Shown here piece after piece: positions 19,119 through 27,514 of a stretch of 64,000 nt of DNA. The notes under the pieces are model-generated. The model was not told the origin of the DNA. It did no database searches and saw nothing but the letters and a program-made list of their open reading frames with translations. The stretch's first letter is position 1; the number at the start of each line of letters is the position of its first letter. The stretch lies in the NCBI GenBank assembly GCA_964438995.1, contig CAYTMQ010000004.1:62001-126000 (forward strand), in the 5' to 3' direction. The translations under genes and the position numbers were made by a program. Origin of the DNA: JABMMZ01 sp964438995 (GTDB taxonomy: Bacteria > Bacteroidota > Bacteroidia > NS11-12g > UBA955).

Positions 19119-19999
19119 TATAAAATGTGATTTTTGTATGCTTTAAAAGTATTGCTTAATAAAGCTGCTATGGTCATAAGTCCAACACCACCCGGAACAG
19201 GGGTAATATAACTAGCCACATTCTGAACATTTTGGAAGTCGACATCACCTTTAAGGTAGAAACCAGACTTTCTTGAAGCGTCGTCTACCCTTGTAATTCC
19301 AACATCTATAACAACTGCATCTGGTTTAACCATATCTTCTTTAATAAAACCCGGAATGCCAATTGCCGCAATTAAAATATCAGCTTGTTTGGTAAACAAT
19401 TCGATGTTTTTGGTACGAGAATGGCAAACTGTAACGGTAGAATTGCCGTATTGTCTGTTTGAGGACATTAACAAACTCATTGGTCGGCCAACAATATTAC
19501 TTCTACCTACTACCACACAATGTTTGCCTTGGGTATCAATATTATAGGCTTCAAGAATCATCATGACACCAAGAGGAGTAGCCGATACGAAACCTTCATC
19601 ATCGCCTTTTGCTAATTTTCCCATGTTGATATCGTGGAATCCATCAACATCTTTGTTTGGAGCAATGGTTTGGGTAATGATTTTTTCATCAATATGTTTT
19701 GGTAAAGGCGATTGAACAAGAATACCATCGATGTTTGGATCGAGATTAAATTTTTGAACAATTTTAATTAATTCAGCTTGAGTTGTATGTTCTTCAAGAC
19801 GCAAAACGGTTGATTCGAAGCCTAAAGCCTTAGCATTTCGTTCTTTACTATCCACATAAGTTCGGCTTGCTCCATCGTTACCAACTAAAACAGCCACGAG
19901 GTGTGGTCGTCTAAATCCTTGTGCAATCAAGCCATCCAACTCAGACTTAATCTTATCTTTTACAGATTGAGCAATTAGTTTTCCGTCTAAAATTTGCAT
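19118..19999 (-). CDS. folD: Methylenetetrahydrofolate dehydrogenase/cyclohydrolase
   Basis: The bifunctional enzyme interconverts 5,10-methylene- and 10-formyl-tetrahydrofolate. It carries the substrate-binding segment with YVDSKERNAKALG, VQSPLPKHID, VVGRSNIVGRP (Rossmann) and the closing TPVPGGVGLMTIA. The TTG at 20017 extends the frame by six residues, but MQILDGKLIAQSVK from the ATG at 19999 fits the family. The product has 293 residues, within the usual range, and overlaps queE by one base. Confidence 0.95.
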   Translation of the reverse strand: MQILDGKLIAQSVKDKIKSELDGLIAQGFRRPHLVAVLVGNDGASRTYVDSKERNAKALGFESTVLRLEEHTTQAELIKIVQKFNLDPNIDGILVQSPLPKHIDEKIITQTIAPNKDVDGFHDINMGKLAKGDDEGFVSATPLGVMMILEAYNIDTQGKHCVVVGRSNIVGRPMSLLMSSNRQYGNSTVTVCHSRTKNIELFTKQADILIAAIGIPGFIKEDMVKPDAVVIDVGITRVDDASRKSGFYLKGDVDFQNVQNVASYITPVPGGVGLMTIAALLSNTFKAYKNHIL

Positions 20000-20044
20000 A
20001 CCAAAATAGTGTTGCAATATTACGCTGAATTTGTTGTTTATACT

Positions 20045-20052
20045 TAAATTTG
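20045..20052 (+). promoter_or_regulatory. -7 box (TAAATTTG) before lipoprotein 20065
   Basis: TAAATTTG fits TAnnTTTG and ends 12 bases before the ATG. TTG triplets occur at 20031 and 20034, closer than the classical -33 distance. Confidence 0.45.
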
Positions 20053-20064
20053 TAGCAAATAAAT

Positions 20065-20745
20065 ATGAAAAATAGTGTTTTAATTGTTTTCACATTAGTT
20101 TCTTTGGTGTTTTATGCTTGTAGAAATGATAAAGAAGAATTGGTAGTTAAAGGACAAGAGTATTTTCCGACAAAGATTGGCACCAAACATCTTTACAAGG
20201 TTGACACAGTTGTTTACGATTTGTTTCAGAAAAAGATTGATACCTTTTCAAATCAATTTCAAGAAGAAGTTGTGGAACAATATGTGAATTTAAGTGGTGA
20301 TACTATTTACCGACTTGAGTTAAGTAAATACAGTTTTGACAAAGGTATGTATGTACCATTTATGTCGTTTGAACGAAAAGTTGTAGGCAATTATGCCATT
20401 GAAAGTTTAAACAATGGAGTTGAAGTAAAAATGTTGTTTCCAATTTCCACATATAAAACAAAAGGCACTACATACTCATGGAATTTGAATATGTTCAATT
20501 CAAGAGAGCCAAAAACAGTTAAATACACTTCAGTATTTACAGGATACAATAACGGACTCAACAACTTTAGCAATTGCGTTAGCATAAAATTAACCAAGCC
20601 TTTAACAGGAATTATCAATACTGTAAGAGAGGAGGTATACTCAAAAAACATTGGTTTGGTGTACCGATTTACCGATTCTACAGACTATTTGCAAAACGAT
20701 ACTTTCCCATCGGGTAAAAAGATTTTTGTAAGGTTAATTAATTGA
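20065..20745 (+). CDS. Uncharacterised lipoprotein, first of a coupled pair
   Basis: The 226-residue product has a lipoprotein signal with VFYAC as lipobox. The body is beta-rich, with IGTKHLYKVDTVVYD near the N-terminus and IGLVYRF near the C-terminus. I do not know the family. Its stop overlaps a TTG start of the next lipoprotein (TTGA, 20742-20745), which ends in the same IGLVY motif, so the two are likely distant paralogues. With the following subtilase they appear to form one transcription unit. Confidence 0.65.
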   Translation: MKNSVLIVFTLVSLVFYACRNDKEELVVKGQEYFPTKIGTKHLYKVDTVVYDLFQKKIDTFSNQFQEEVVEQYVNLSGDTIYRLELSKYSFDKGMYVPFMSFERKVVGNYAIESLNNGVEVKMLFPISTYKTKGTTYSWNLNMFNSREPKTVKYTSVFTGYNNGLNNFSNCVSIKLTKPLTGIINTVREEVYSKNIGLVYRFTDSTDYLQNDTFPSGKKIFVRLIN

Positions 20746-21416
20746 TTAAGCACGTTTTTCATATCGTTTTAATGGTATTTGTATTGGCATCTTGTAGGAA
20801 AGATGAGTATGAAACCTATGTAAGAAATTCAGAAAAATCATATTACAACGACACCTTAGGTTCATTCTCTATCTTTAAAGTCAATGAAATTACTTTTGAT
20901 GATTTCACGAATTCGTCAGATACATCAGAATACCAATTGATGGAATACAACGATACTTTCTTTACAGACAACCTCGGTCGCAAAGCTTTAAAAGTCGATA
21001 GATACAGACGATTAAGTGATACATCTTTGTGGACGTATATCAATTCATGGTATTCTGTAGCTGACAACAATATGGTTGAAAGAGTGGAAGACAACAAACG
21101 CATGATCAAGCTCTCCTTCCCTATTACAATTGATGCTGTTTGGAACTCTAATGCCTATAATTTAGACAATGCTGTTAATGTATATTATGGATTAATCAAT
21201 AAACCCTATACATTGGATGCATTTAAGTTTAAGAAAGCCTTGAGTGTTGAAAGCACTAATGTCATTAACAGTAAATTTGAAAGAAGTTTTAAGGAAATAT
21301 ATGCTGCAGGTATTGGATTGGTGTATAAAAATCATATCTCACTTGAAAAATCTAATAATGGCGATTTAATAAGAGGATTTAAAATTAATTACAGACTTTT
21401 AAGACATGCGCGTTAG
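20742..21416 (+). CDS. Uncharacterised lipoprotein, second of the pair (TTG start)
   Basis: The 224-residue product begins at TTG, whose last two bases form part of the TGA stop of the first lipoprotein. Using the next Met (residue 11) would leave too short a signal, so TTG is strongly favoured. The lipobox is VLASC. Ile-Gly-Leu-Val-Tyr near residue 190 matches the upstream paralogue. No catalytic motif is recognisable. It overlaps the subtilase gene by 11 bases, consistent with coupled translation. Confidence 0.65.
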   Translation: MIKHVFHIVLMVFVLASCRKDEYETYVRNSEKSYYNDTLGSFSIFKVNEITFDDFTNSSDTSEYQLMEYNDTFFTDNLGRKALKVDRYRRLSDTSLWTYINSWYSVADNNMVERVEDNKRMIKLSFPITIDAVWNSNAYNLDNAVNVYYGLINKPYTLDAFKFKKALSVESTNVINSKFERSFKEIYAAGIGLVYKNHISLEKSNNGDLIRGFKINYRLLRHAR

Positions 21417-23103
21417 TATTCTAATTGTTCATTTAGTGGTTTGTATCATTGCTCAAGCTGCTGATTCTACTTCGCATTATTTCATTCAATTTAAAGACAA
21501 AGCTTCAAGTGTCTATTCTATTGAAAGGCCATGGGAGTTTTTATCTGTCGAAGCAATTGATAGAAGAGCAAAGTATGGAATTGCTATAGATGAAAGCGAT
21601 TTACCAGTGAACAGCAATTATATCGAAGCACTTAAAATATATTCAGGAGTAAAGGTCGTTCAAAGTACAAAATGGTTGAATGGTGTTGAAGTTGTAGTTG
21701 AGAAATCTGAGCAGATAAAACAATTAGAATTTGTCAACTTTATCAGTAAAATAACTTACTTAGGTTCTATAGAAAAACGCGAGCAACCTATAAAAAAAGT
21801 GATAGATTCTAGGTATTATGATCTCGCTAAAGCTTTGATAGAAAAGAAATCTTTATATAAAGACAGTGGAATTACATTGTCCCTATACGGTAAAAGTATT
21901 GAACAAATTAGACAAATTGGTTTACCATTGTTACATCAAAAAAAGTTTAGAGGAGATCAAGTTCATATAGCTGTGTTAGATGCAGGATTTAATGATGCTT
22001 ACCAAGTAGAAGGCATGGAAGATTTGTTGAACGGATGTATCACCAAAGACTTTGTGGACTACGATAACAGTGTGTGGGAAGACGACAGTCATGGAGCAAG
22101 GGTTTTATCTTTAATGAAAACATTCAACCCTGGAAAATATGTTGGCACAGCTCCATTTTCTAGATACACGCTAATTCGCACAGAAATTGGCTCACAAGAA
22201 TCACTATTAGAAGAATTAAAGTGGGTGTTTGGGGCTGAATTTGCTGATAGCTTGGGAGTAGATTTGATTATTGGTTCGATTGGCTATCATACCTTTGATA
22301 ATGCCAATTTTAACCATAAGTATTCAGATTTGGATGGCAAAACGACTATTGCTGCAAAGGGAGCAAATTTTGCACACAGCAAAGGCATAGCAGTTATATG
22401 CAGTGCAGGAAATGAAGGAAGAAGCAAATGGAAAAAAATAGGCACACCTGCGGATGCATTAGGAAGTATAGCGATTGGAGCATGTAATGCAAATGGTTTT
22501 TACGCAGATTTCAGTTCAACTGGCTTTAATTCAAACAAACCCAATTTCGTCGCATCAGGATTTCAAGTGATGATAGCCTCACCAAGTGGATTTTACAGAG
22601 GCAATGGTACATCTTATGCTACACCAATATTTGCTGGAGCTTTTGCTTGTTTAATGGGAGCATTTCCAACCTATTCTGTTGACACATTGAAATTTTTTTT
22701 AGATTATTCATCTTCTAACTATGCTCAGAAAGACACTTTTTACGGCAGCGGAGTGCCAGATTTTGGATTGGCTTTTAGTTTTATCAAAAACACGTTTTCT
22801 GAAAAAGATATATTGTGGGAACATTCTATCGATAATTTCTATGGTGATTTATTGGTGATATTAAGAAGCAGTCAAGCACAGAAAGTTAAGATTTCTATCA
22901 CAGCTAAACGTGACAAGAAAGACAAAAAAATAGCCACAAAAGTATTTAAACTAGAACAAAGTGAGTGGCTGAAATATGATGTTGGAAGTGATTTTACGAT
23001 GATTGAGAAAAAAATCAAGAAGTACAAAGATGTCAAATCATTACAACTCATCATTGAAACAGAAGAAGCTTCTTATTTAAGAACTTTTAAGTTGACGAAT
23101 TAG
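21406..23103 (+). CDS. S8 (subtilisin-like) serine protease
   Basis: The 565-residue precursor has a signal peptide (about 1-19) and the catalytic triad of S8: Asp192 (AVLDAGFND), His229 (DSHGARV) and Ser403 (GNGTSYATP). An Asn for the oxyanion hole is expected in the SAGNEGRSKW segment. The N-terminal 150 residues are probably a prodomain region. The C-terminus does not end in a T9SS tail motif, which is unusual for this phylum. It overlaps the preceding lipoprotein gene by 11 bases, so the protease and two lipoproteins may act together; that link is inference. Confidence 0.88.
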   Translation: MRVSILIVHLVVCIIAQAADSTSHYFIQFKDKASSVYSIERPWEFLSVEAIDRRAKYGIAIDESDLPVNSNYIEALKIYSGVKVVQSTKWLNGVEVVVEKSEQIKQLEFVNFISKITYLGSIEKREQPIKKVIDSRYYDLAKALIEKKSLYKDSGITLSLYGKSIEQIRQIGLPLLHQKKFRGDQVHIAVLDAGFNDAYQVEGMEDLLNGCITKDFVDYDNSVWEDDSHGARVLSLMKTFNPGKYVGTAPFSRYTLIRTEIGSQESLLEELKWVFGAEFADSLGVDLIIGSIGYHTFDNANFNHKYSDLDGKTTIAAKGANFAHSKGIAVICSAGNEGRSKWKKIGTPADALGSIAIGACNANGFYADFSSTGFNSNKPNFVASGFQVMIASPSGFYRGNGTSYATPIFAGAFACLMGAFPTYSVDTLKFFLDYSSSNYAQKDTFYGSGVPDFGLAFSFIKNTFSEKDILWEHSIDNFYGDLLVILRSSQAQKVKISITAKRDKKDKKIATKVFKLEQSEWLKYDVGSDFTMIEKKIKKYKDVKSLQLIIETEEASYLRTFKLTN

Positions 23104-23106
23104 TCG

Positions 23107-23114
23107 TAACTTTG
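23107..23114 (+). promoter_or_regulatory. -7 box (TAACTTTG) before kdsA
   Basis: TAACTTTG fits TAnnTTTG in the 18-base gap after the subtilase gene and ends 7 bases before the kdsA ATG. No classical -33 box is seen. It would give a nearly leaderless kdsA transcript. Confidence 0.45.
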
Positions 23115-23121
23115 CCCAACC

Positions 23122-23934
23122 ATGATACCAAATATTCCAAATCTCAAACACCAAAATTCGAATAACTTCTTCATTCTTGCTGGTCCGTGTGCTATTGAAG
23201 GTGAAGACATAGCTTTTGAAATTGCAGATAAAATACACGACATCAGCAATAGACTTGAAATTCCTTGGGTGTTTAAGGGATCATATAGAAAGGCGAACCG
23301 TTCGAGATTGGATTCGTTTACTGGTATAGGAGATATAAAAGCATTAGAAATTTTAAAGAAAGTTGGAGAAAAATACCATGTTCCAACTGTTACAGACATA
23401 CACGAAGCACAAGAAGCAGCAATGGCCGCTGAATATGTAGATGTATTGCAGATACCAGCCTTTCTATTCAGACAAACAGATTTATTGGTAGCAGCTGCAA
23501 AAACAGGAAAGTTTGTCAACATAAAAAAAGGTCAATTTTCTGCTGCAAGTGCGATGGACCATGCTGCGCAAAAGGTGGTTGACTCAGGCAATCACAATAT
23601 ATTACTAACAGACAGAGGTAATATGTTTGGGTATCACGATATGATAGTGGATTTTAGAAACATCACATGGATGAAAAAAACAGGTTATCCTATTATAATG
23701 GATATTACCCATAGTTTACAACAACCCAACCAAAGTTCGGGAGTTACAGGCGGTTTACCGGAGATGATTGAGACAATTGCTAAAGCTGCTATTGCAACTG
23801 GAGCAGACGGATTGTTTATAGAAACACATCCTCGACCAGATCAAGCATTAAGTGATGGCGCTAACATGTTACAAATAGATTTGTTAGAGCCATTAATGGA
23901 AAAGTTGATAAAGATTAGAAAAGCAATATTGTAA
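23122..23934 (+). CDS. kdsA: 3-deoxy-8-phosphooctulonate synthase
   Basis: KdsA joins arabinose-5-phosphate and phosphoenolpyruvate to form KDO-8-phosphate for lipopolysaccharide. The 270-residue sequence shows the family motifs LAGPCAIEG, VFKGSYRKANRS, IPAFLFRQTDLL and DGLFIETHPRPDQALSDG. It sits 18 bases after the subtilase but probably has its own promoter. A strong hairpin immediately after its stop probably ends transcription. Confidence 0.96.
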   Translation: MIPNIPNLKHQNSNNFFILAGPCAIEGEDIAFEIADKIHDISNRLEIPWVFKGSYRKANRSRLDSFTGIGDIKALEILKKVGEKYHVPTVTDIHEAQEAAMAAEYVDVLQIPAFLFRQTDLLVAAAKTGKFVNIKKGQFSAASAMDHAAQKVVDSGNHNILLTDRGNMFGYHDMIVDFRNITWMKKTGYPIIMDITHSLQQPNQSSGVTGGLPEMIETIAKAAIATGADGLFIETHPRPDQALSDGANMLQIDLLEPLMEKLIKIRKAIL

Positions 23935-23975
23935 ACTATTAGCTTTATAATATCACATTTTAAAGCTAATAGTTT
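23933..23975. terminator. Perfect 15-bp stem between kdsA and the convergent gene
   Basis: AAACTATTAGCTTTA (23933-23947) is perfectly repeated in reverse complement at 23961-23975 with a 13-nt loop. The left arm begins inside the kdsA stop. AT-rich ends on both sides fit a bidirectional terminator for the two convergent genes. Confidence 0.7.
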
Positions 23976-23989
23976 TGGATTAAAAGTAC

Positions 23990-24367
23990 TTAAAACACTT
24001 TTGTTAAAAATCCATAAAACTTATTTTTGGTTTCATGAAAGTCTTTAGAAGTGATAAGCATTAGGTCAGCTAATTTTGTGTCAGCTTCAAACATTTTCAC
24101 ATTGATGTATTTTGACTGAGATGCTGCATTTGAAGTGATTTCATCGGTCTTAATATTTAAATCGTGCATCAATTCATCAATATGAATCGATAAGATTTTA
24201 AATTTGTTTTCGTAATGTTCTACATCGACCATTACTTCATTTGAAGTATTTCTAGCAGCTACCTCATCCAATCTATTTCTCAAAATTTCAATCTCATCCT
24301 TGAAAAATTTTAATTCTCTTTTCCAGTCTTCACACATGTGGTGTAACTGAGTCATTGTTTCTTTCAT
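23990..24367 (-). CDS. Small coiled-coil protein of unknown function
   Basis: The 125-residue product is predominantly helical and charged. Heptad-like patterns (ELKFFKDEIEILRNRLDEV and onward) suggest a coiled coil over roughly residues 10-95. No signal peptide or membrane segment is visible. I cannot assign a family. It is convergent with kdsA across the hairpin at 23933-23975; upstream lies a 126-base gap with a small TGACC-AG-GGTCA palindrome (24419-24430). Confidence 0.55.
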   Translation of the reverse strand: MKETMTQLHHMCEDWKRELKFFKDEIEILRNRLDEVAARNTSNEVMVDVEHYENKFKILSIHIDELMHDLNIKTDEITSNAASQSKYINVKMFEADTKLADLMLITSKDFHETKNKFYGFLTKVF

Positions 24368-24493
24368 ATTATAAACTATTTATGAATCAAAATTGCAACT
24401 TTTAGAATGAAATATATGTGACCAGGGTCATTGTCAATATATGAGTAGCATCATATTAAGACGGTCATTCACATAGCTTTAAAACAATAAAAA

Positions 24494-25378
24494 TCACTTT
24501 TGAGAACGCACCCAAGTACACAAAGGTAAATCCAATCCAGCGCTTGAAGGCACAATACATTCTCCCCAAGTAGCCTCATTTTTAAGATGTGATTTAAATA
24601 AGTTAACACCAATTGTTCCGCTTAGTCCCATACTGTATAGATTGAGTAAGACAAAGTGTTTTTCAGGATCAACAATTTGTGCTGTGTGGTACACCAATTC
24701 ATTGATTTGGTCTTCTAGCACCCACTTCTCTCCTTCTGGTCCGCGACCATACGCAGGAGGGTCTAAAATGACACCTTGGTAAATTTGTCCTTTCTTGGCT
24801 TGTCTTTTAACAAACTTGAGAGCATCTTCAACAAGCCAGCGTATTTCAGGTGATTTAGACAATTGCTTATTTTCATTTGCCCAAGATACCACACTTCTAA
24901 CAGCATCAAGATGTGTGACATCTGCACCAGCTTGCGCTGCTACTATACTAGAAGCTCCAGTATATGCAAACAAATTAAGCACCTTTGGTCGATTACCAAT
25001 TCGTCTCACTTCATTGTCAATGTAATGCCAATTGCTTATTTGTTCTACAAAAATGCCGAGATGTCCAAAAGAAGTACAAGACAACTTCAATTTCAATTTA
25101 AGTGGCTTATACTCTAGTTCCCAAGAAGCTGGCACGGGCTTATTAAATTGCCAACCGCCGTTTTCGTTGTTTGAATCACGGTGACTTTTTTTGGTGTTAT
25201 CTCTAACAAATCTTCCATGTGCTCTAGCCGACCATTCTTTAGGATTCAGTTGTTTAGGCCATAGAGCTTGAGGTTCTGGCCGTATTAAAATATACTTACC
25301 AAAACGCTCAAGTTTTTCGCCTTCTCCGCTGTCTATAAGCTCGTATTCATTCCAAGGATATGCTTGCTCTAATATCAA
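24494..25378 (-). CDS. Class I SAM methyltransferase, RlmI/RlmK-like
   Basis: A Rossmann methyltransferase with LNLFAYTGASSIVAA (SAM site), HLDAVRSVVSWANEN and ILDPPAYGRGP (a DPPxY-type motif of rRNA or nucleic-acid methyltransferases). The 294-residue length is shorter than E. coli RlmI (about 396), with no clear PUA domain at the N-terminus. The start is TTG at 25378, overlapping the TGA stop of the protease gene (TTGA). No Met occurs before about residue 255, so TTG is the only sensible start. Substrate is inferred to be rRNA, not shown. Confidence 0.8.
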   Translation of the reverse strand: MILEQAYPWNEYELIDSGEGEKLERFGKYILIRPEPQALWPKQLNPKEWSARAHGRFVRDNTKKSHRDSNNENGGWQFNKPVPASWELEYKPLKLKLKLSCTSFGHLGIFVEQISNWHYIDNEVRRIGNRPKVLNLFAYTGASSIVAAQAGADVTHLDAVRSVVSWANENKQLSKSPEIRWLVEDALKFVKRQAKKGQIYQGVILDPPAYGRGPEGEKWVLEDQINELVYHTAQIVDPEKHFVLLNLYSMGLSGTIGVNLFKSHLKNEATWGECIVPSSAGLDLPLCTWVRSQK

Positions 25379-27459
25379 TTTAAATCTTTTAAAACTTTAA
25401 CGGCTTCTTGAATATAAATGTCCTTTTCAAATGCTTTGTTCCAATCAGCTTTTACTTTTTTCTTGGTATCGTCAACTGACAATGAAGCATCATCCTTTTT
25501 AGTATTGTATATTTTAAGTGCTTGTATTGATTTCATCAATTCATCGTACTTTTTATTGTCCAATTCATTCTGTTTTGTTTCTGCACGATACTCTTCAAGA
25601 TTTAAAGTAAATCTTGTTCTTTCATCCATCTTCTCAACTTTCTTCGCAAAACTTTCAATTTCTTGGAACAAGCTATTAGATGCAATCCTCTTGTTGCCTT
25701 TAGAAGCTGCTTCTTTCACTTTATTTGCCCATTCAGAAACGGTATAAGGTGCTTGAGATATTTTATCTGCTCCCAAAGCATAATCCTGGTCTTTTTCACC
25801 AAAATCCAAATATCTGTATCTATCAGGAATGATAACATCTGGTGTAACACCCATTAATTGAGTTGTTGAACCATTTATTCTATAGAATTTTTGGATGGTT
25901 ACTTTAACCGAACCCAATAGATCTGCTTGAGTCCTTCCAGAACCTTGATCCAAATCTATAAAAGTCTGAACTGTACCTTTACCATAAGTTGGAGTTCCAA
26001 TAATGGTTGCACGTTTGTAATCTTGCATAGCTGCGGCTAAAATTTCTGAAGCAGAAGCCGAACTTTCGTTCACCATTATGGTAAGCGGACCTTCCCAAAG
26101 CGCTCCATTATCTCTATCAGATTTCATTTCTGGCTGTCCTAGTTTGTTTTTCACTAAGCACATTGGTCCCTTATCAATAAACAATCCTCCCATTTTAACC
26201 ACATCGTCAAGAGAGCCACCACCATTGTTTCTTAAATCAAGTATGATACCTTTTACAGAATCAGCTTTTAGTTTTTTGATTTCATTCGCTACGTCTATAA
26301 AGCAAGATCTACCACCATTGTCATTCATATCAATATAAAAACTTGGCAGATTGATGTATCCATACTTAACCCCTTCGTTGTCTATGATCATTGACTTAGC
26401 ATAAGTATCTTCCATAATTACTACATCTCTAATAATTGGGATGATGACAATAGACTCATCTGGTTTTTTAACCGTCAATCTCACTTCGGTACCTTTTTTA
26501 CCTCTAATCAACTGTATGGCATCATCCATTTTCATGTTAGAAATATCTACTGGCTCGGCAGCACCTTGAGCCACTTTTAAAATGATGTCACCAGCTTTTA
26601 ATTGACCTTGTTTATAAGAAGGACTGCCAGGCACAATGGCTGCAACTTTTAAGAACCCATCTTTTTCTTGAAGTGAAGCACCAATTCCTTCTAATTTACC
26701 ACTCATTCTGATGTCGAAATTTTCTTTATCAGCTGGAGGAAAATAATTGGTATGTAAGTCAAAGATTTCAGTGATACAGTTAACATACATGCTAACCATA
26801 TCTTTTCTATTGAATTTTCTGATGTTGTTGAACCAAGTTTTATGCGATTTAGCCACTTCTCTTCTAGATTCAGCTTCTAAACTGTCGTATGGTTTAATTT
26901 TTACGAAAGTATCTTTTTTAATTTGAGCTTTTTCTTGGATATCCATTTTGTTGGATAAGCGCTCAAGCACTTGGCGTTTTAAATTTTTTCTCCAAAATTC
27001 TTTCAATTCAGATTCAGAATTTAAGAAAGAAGGATGTTCTTCATCAAAATCAAGATATTCTTTTGCTGTAAAATCATAAGGTTTGGATAAGTATTCATTC
27101 ACCCATTTTTCTGACCTTGCAACTCTAATGATGTACATTGCGTTGATTTTATCGAAGAATTCAAATTTACCAGCTTTGGCTTGATCATCTAATTTGTCTT
27201 TATAGGTTGATAGAGAATCTATTTCATTTTTTAGGAAAAATCGTTTGTCATTATCCAGACGTTTGATATACAAATCAAATAAATCTTTAGAAAATTTATC
27301 ATCTATCATTTTTGGTTGATAGTGGTAATATTCTAGTACATCTAAAATGGTTGGAGTAAGAGATTGGTCGTTGTCAAAAACAGGTTGTCTAAAACAAAAT
27401 GCCAGAGTCAAAAGGACAAAGGCAGGGAGTAACATGAGAGAATATTTAATTTTTTTCAT
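25375..27459 (-). CDS. Carboxy-terminal processing (tail-specific) protease
   Basis: The 694-residue precursor (ATG at 27459 chosen because it puts a signal peptide first) contains a PDZ segment near residues 250-340 and an S41 protease domain with VNESSASASEI (nucleophile Ser) and YGKGTVQT (Lys), the Ser-Lys dyad of the Prc/CtpA family. Its long N- and C-terminal extensions match Prc. Prc cleaves misfolded or immature periplasmic proteins. It is coupled to the methyltransferase by TTGA. Confidence 0.9.
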   Translation of the reverse strand: MKKIKYSLMLLPAFVLLTLAFCFRQPVFDNDQSLTPTILDVLEYYHYQPKMIDDKFSKDLFDLYIKRLDNDKRFFLKNEIDSLSTYKDKLDDQAKAGKFEFFDKINAMYIIRVARSEKWVNEYLSKPYDFTAKEYLDFDEEHPSFLNSESELKEFWRKNLKRQVLERLSNKMDIQEKAQIKKDTFVKIKPYDSLEAESRREVAKSHKTWFNNIRKFNRKDMVSMYVNCITEIFDLHTNYFPPADKENFDIRMSGKLEGIGASLQEKDGFLKVAAIVPGSPSYKQGQLKAGDIILKVAQGAAEPVDISNMKMDDAIQLIRGKKGTEVRLTVKKPDESIVIIPIIRDVVIMEDTYAKSMIIDNEGVKYGYINLPSFYIDMNDNGGRSCFIDVANEIKKLKADSVKGIILDLRNNGGGSLDDVVKMGGLFIDKGPMCLVKNKLGQPEMKSDRDNGALWEGPLTIMVNESSASASEILAAAMQDYKRATIIGTPTYGKGTVQTFIDLDQGSGRTQADLLGSVKVTIQKFYRINGSTTQLMGVTPDVIIPDRYRYLDFGEKDQDYALGADKISQAPYTVSEWANKVKEAASKGNKRIASNSLFQEIESFAKKVEKMDERTRFTLNLEEYRAETKQNELDNKKYDELMKSIQALKIYNTKKDDASLSVDDTKKKVKADWNKAFEKDIYIQEAVKVLKDLN

Positions 27460-27514
27460 CAGATTTTGATTTATCATCATTATAAAGATATATACGAAAA
27501 ATTATGCCAATTTA

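Noticed and set aside
24419..24430. TGACC-AG-GGTCA palindrome as an operator
   Set aside because: Five-base arms occur often by chance; no second copy or linked regulator gene was found nearby.
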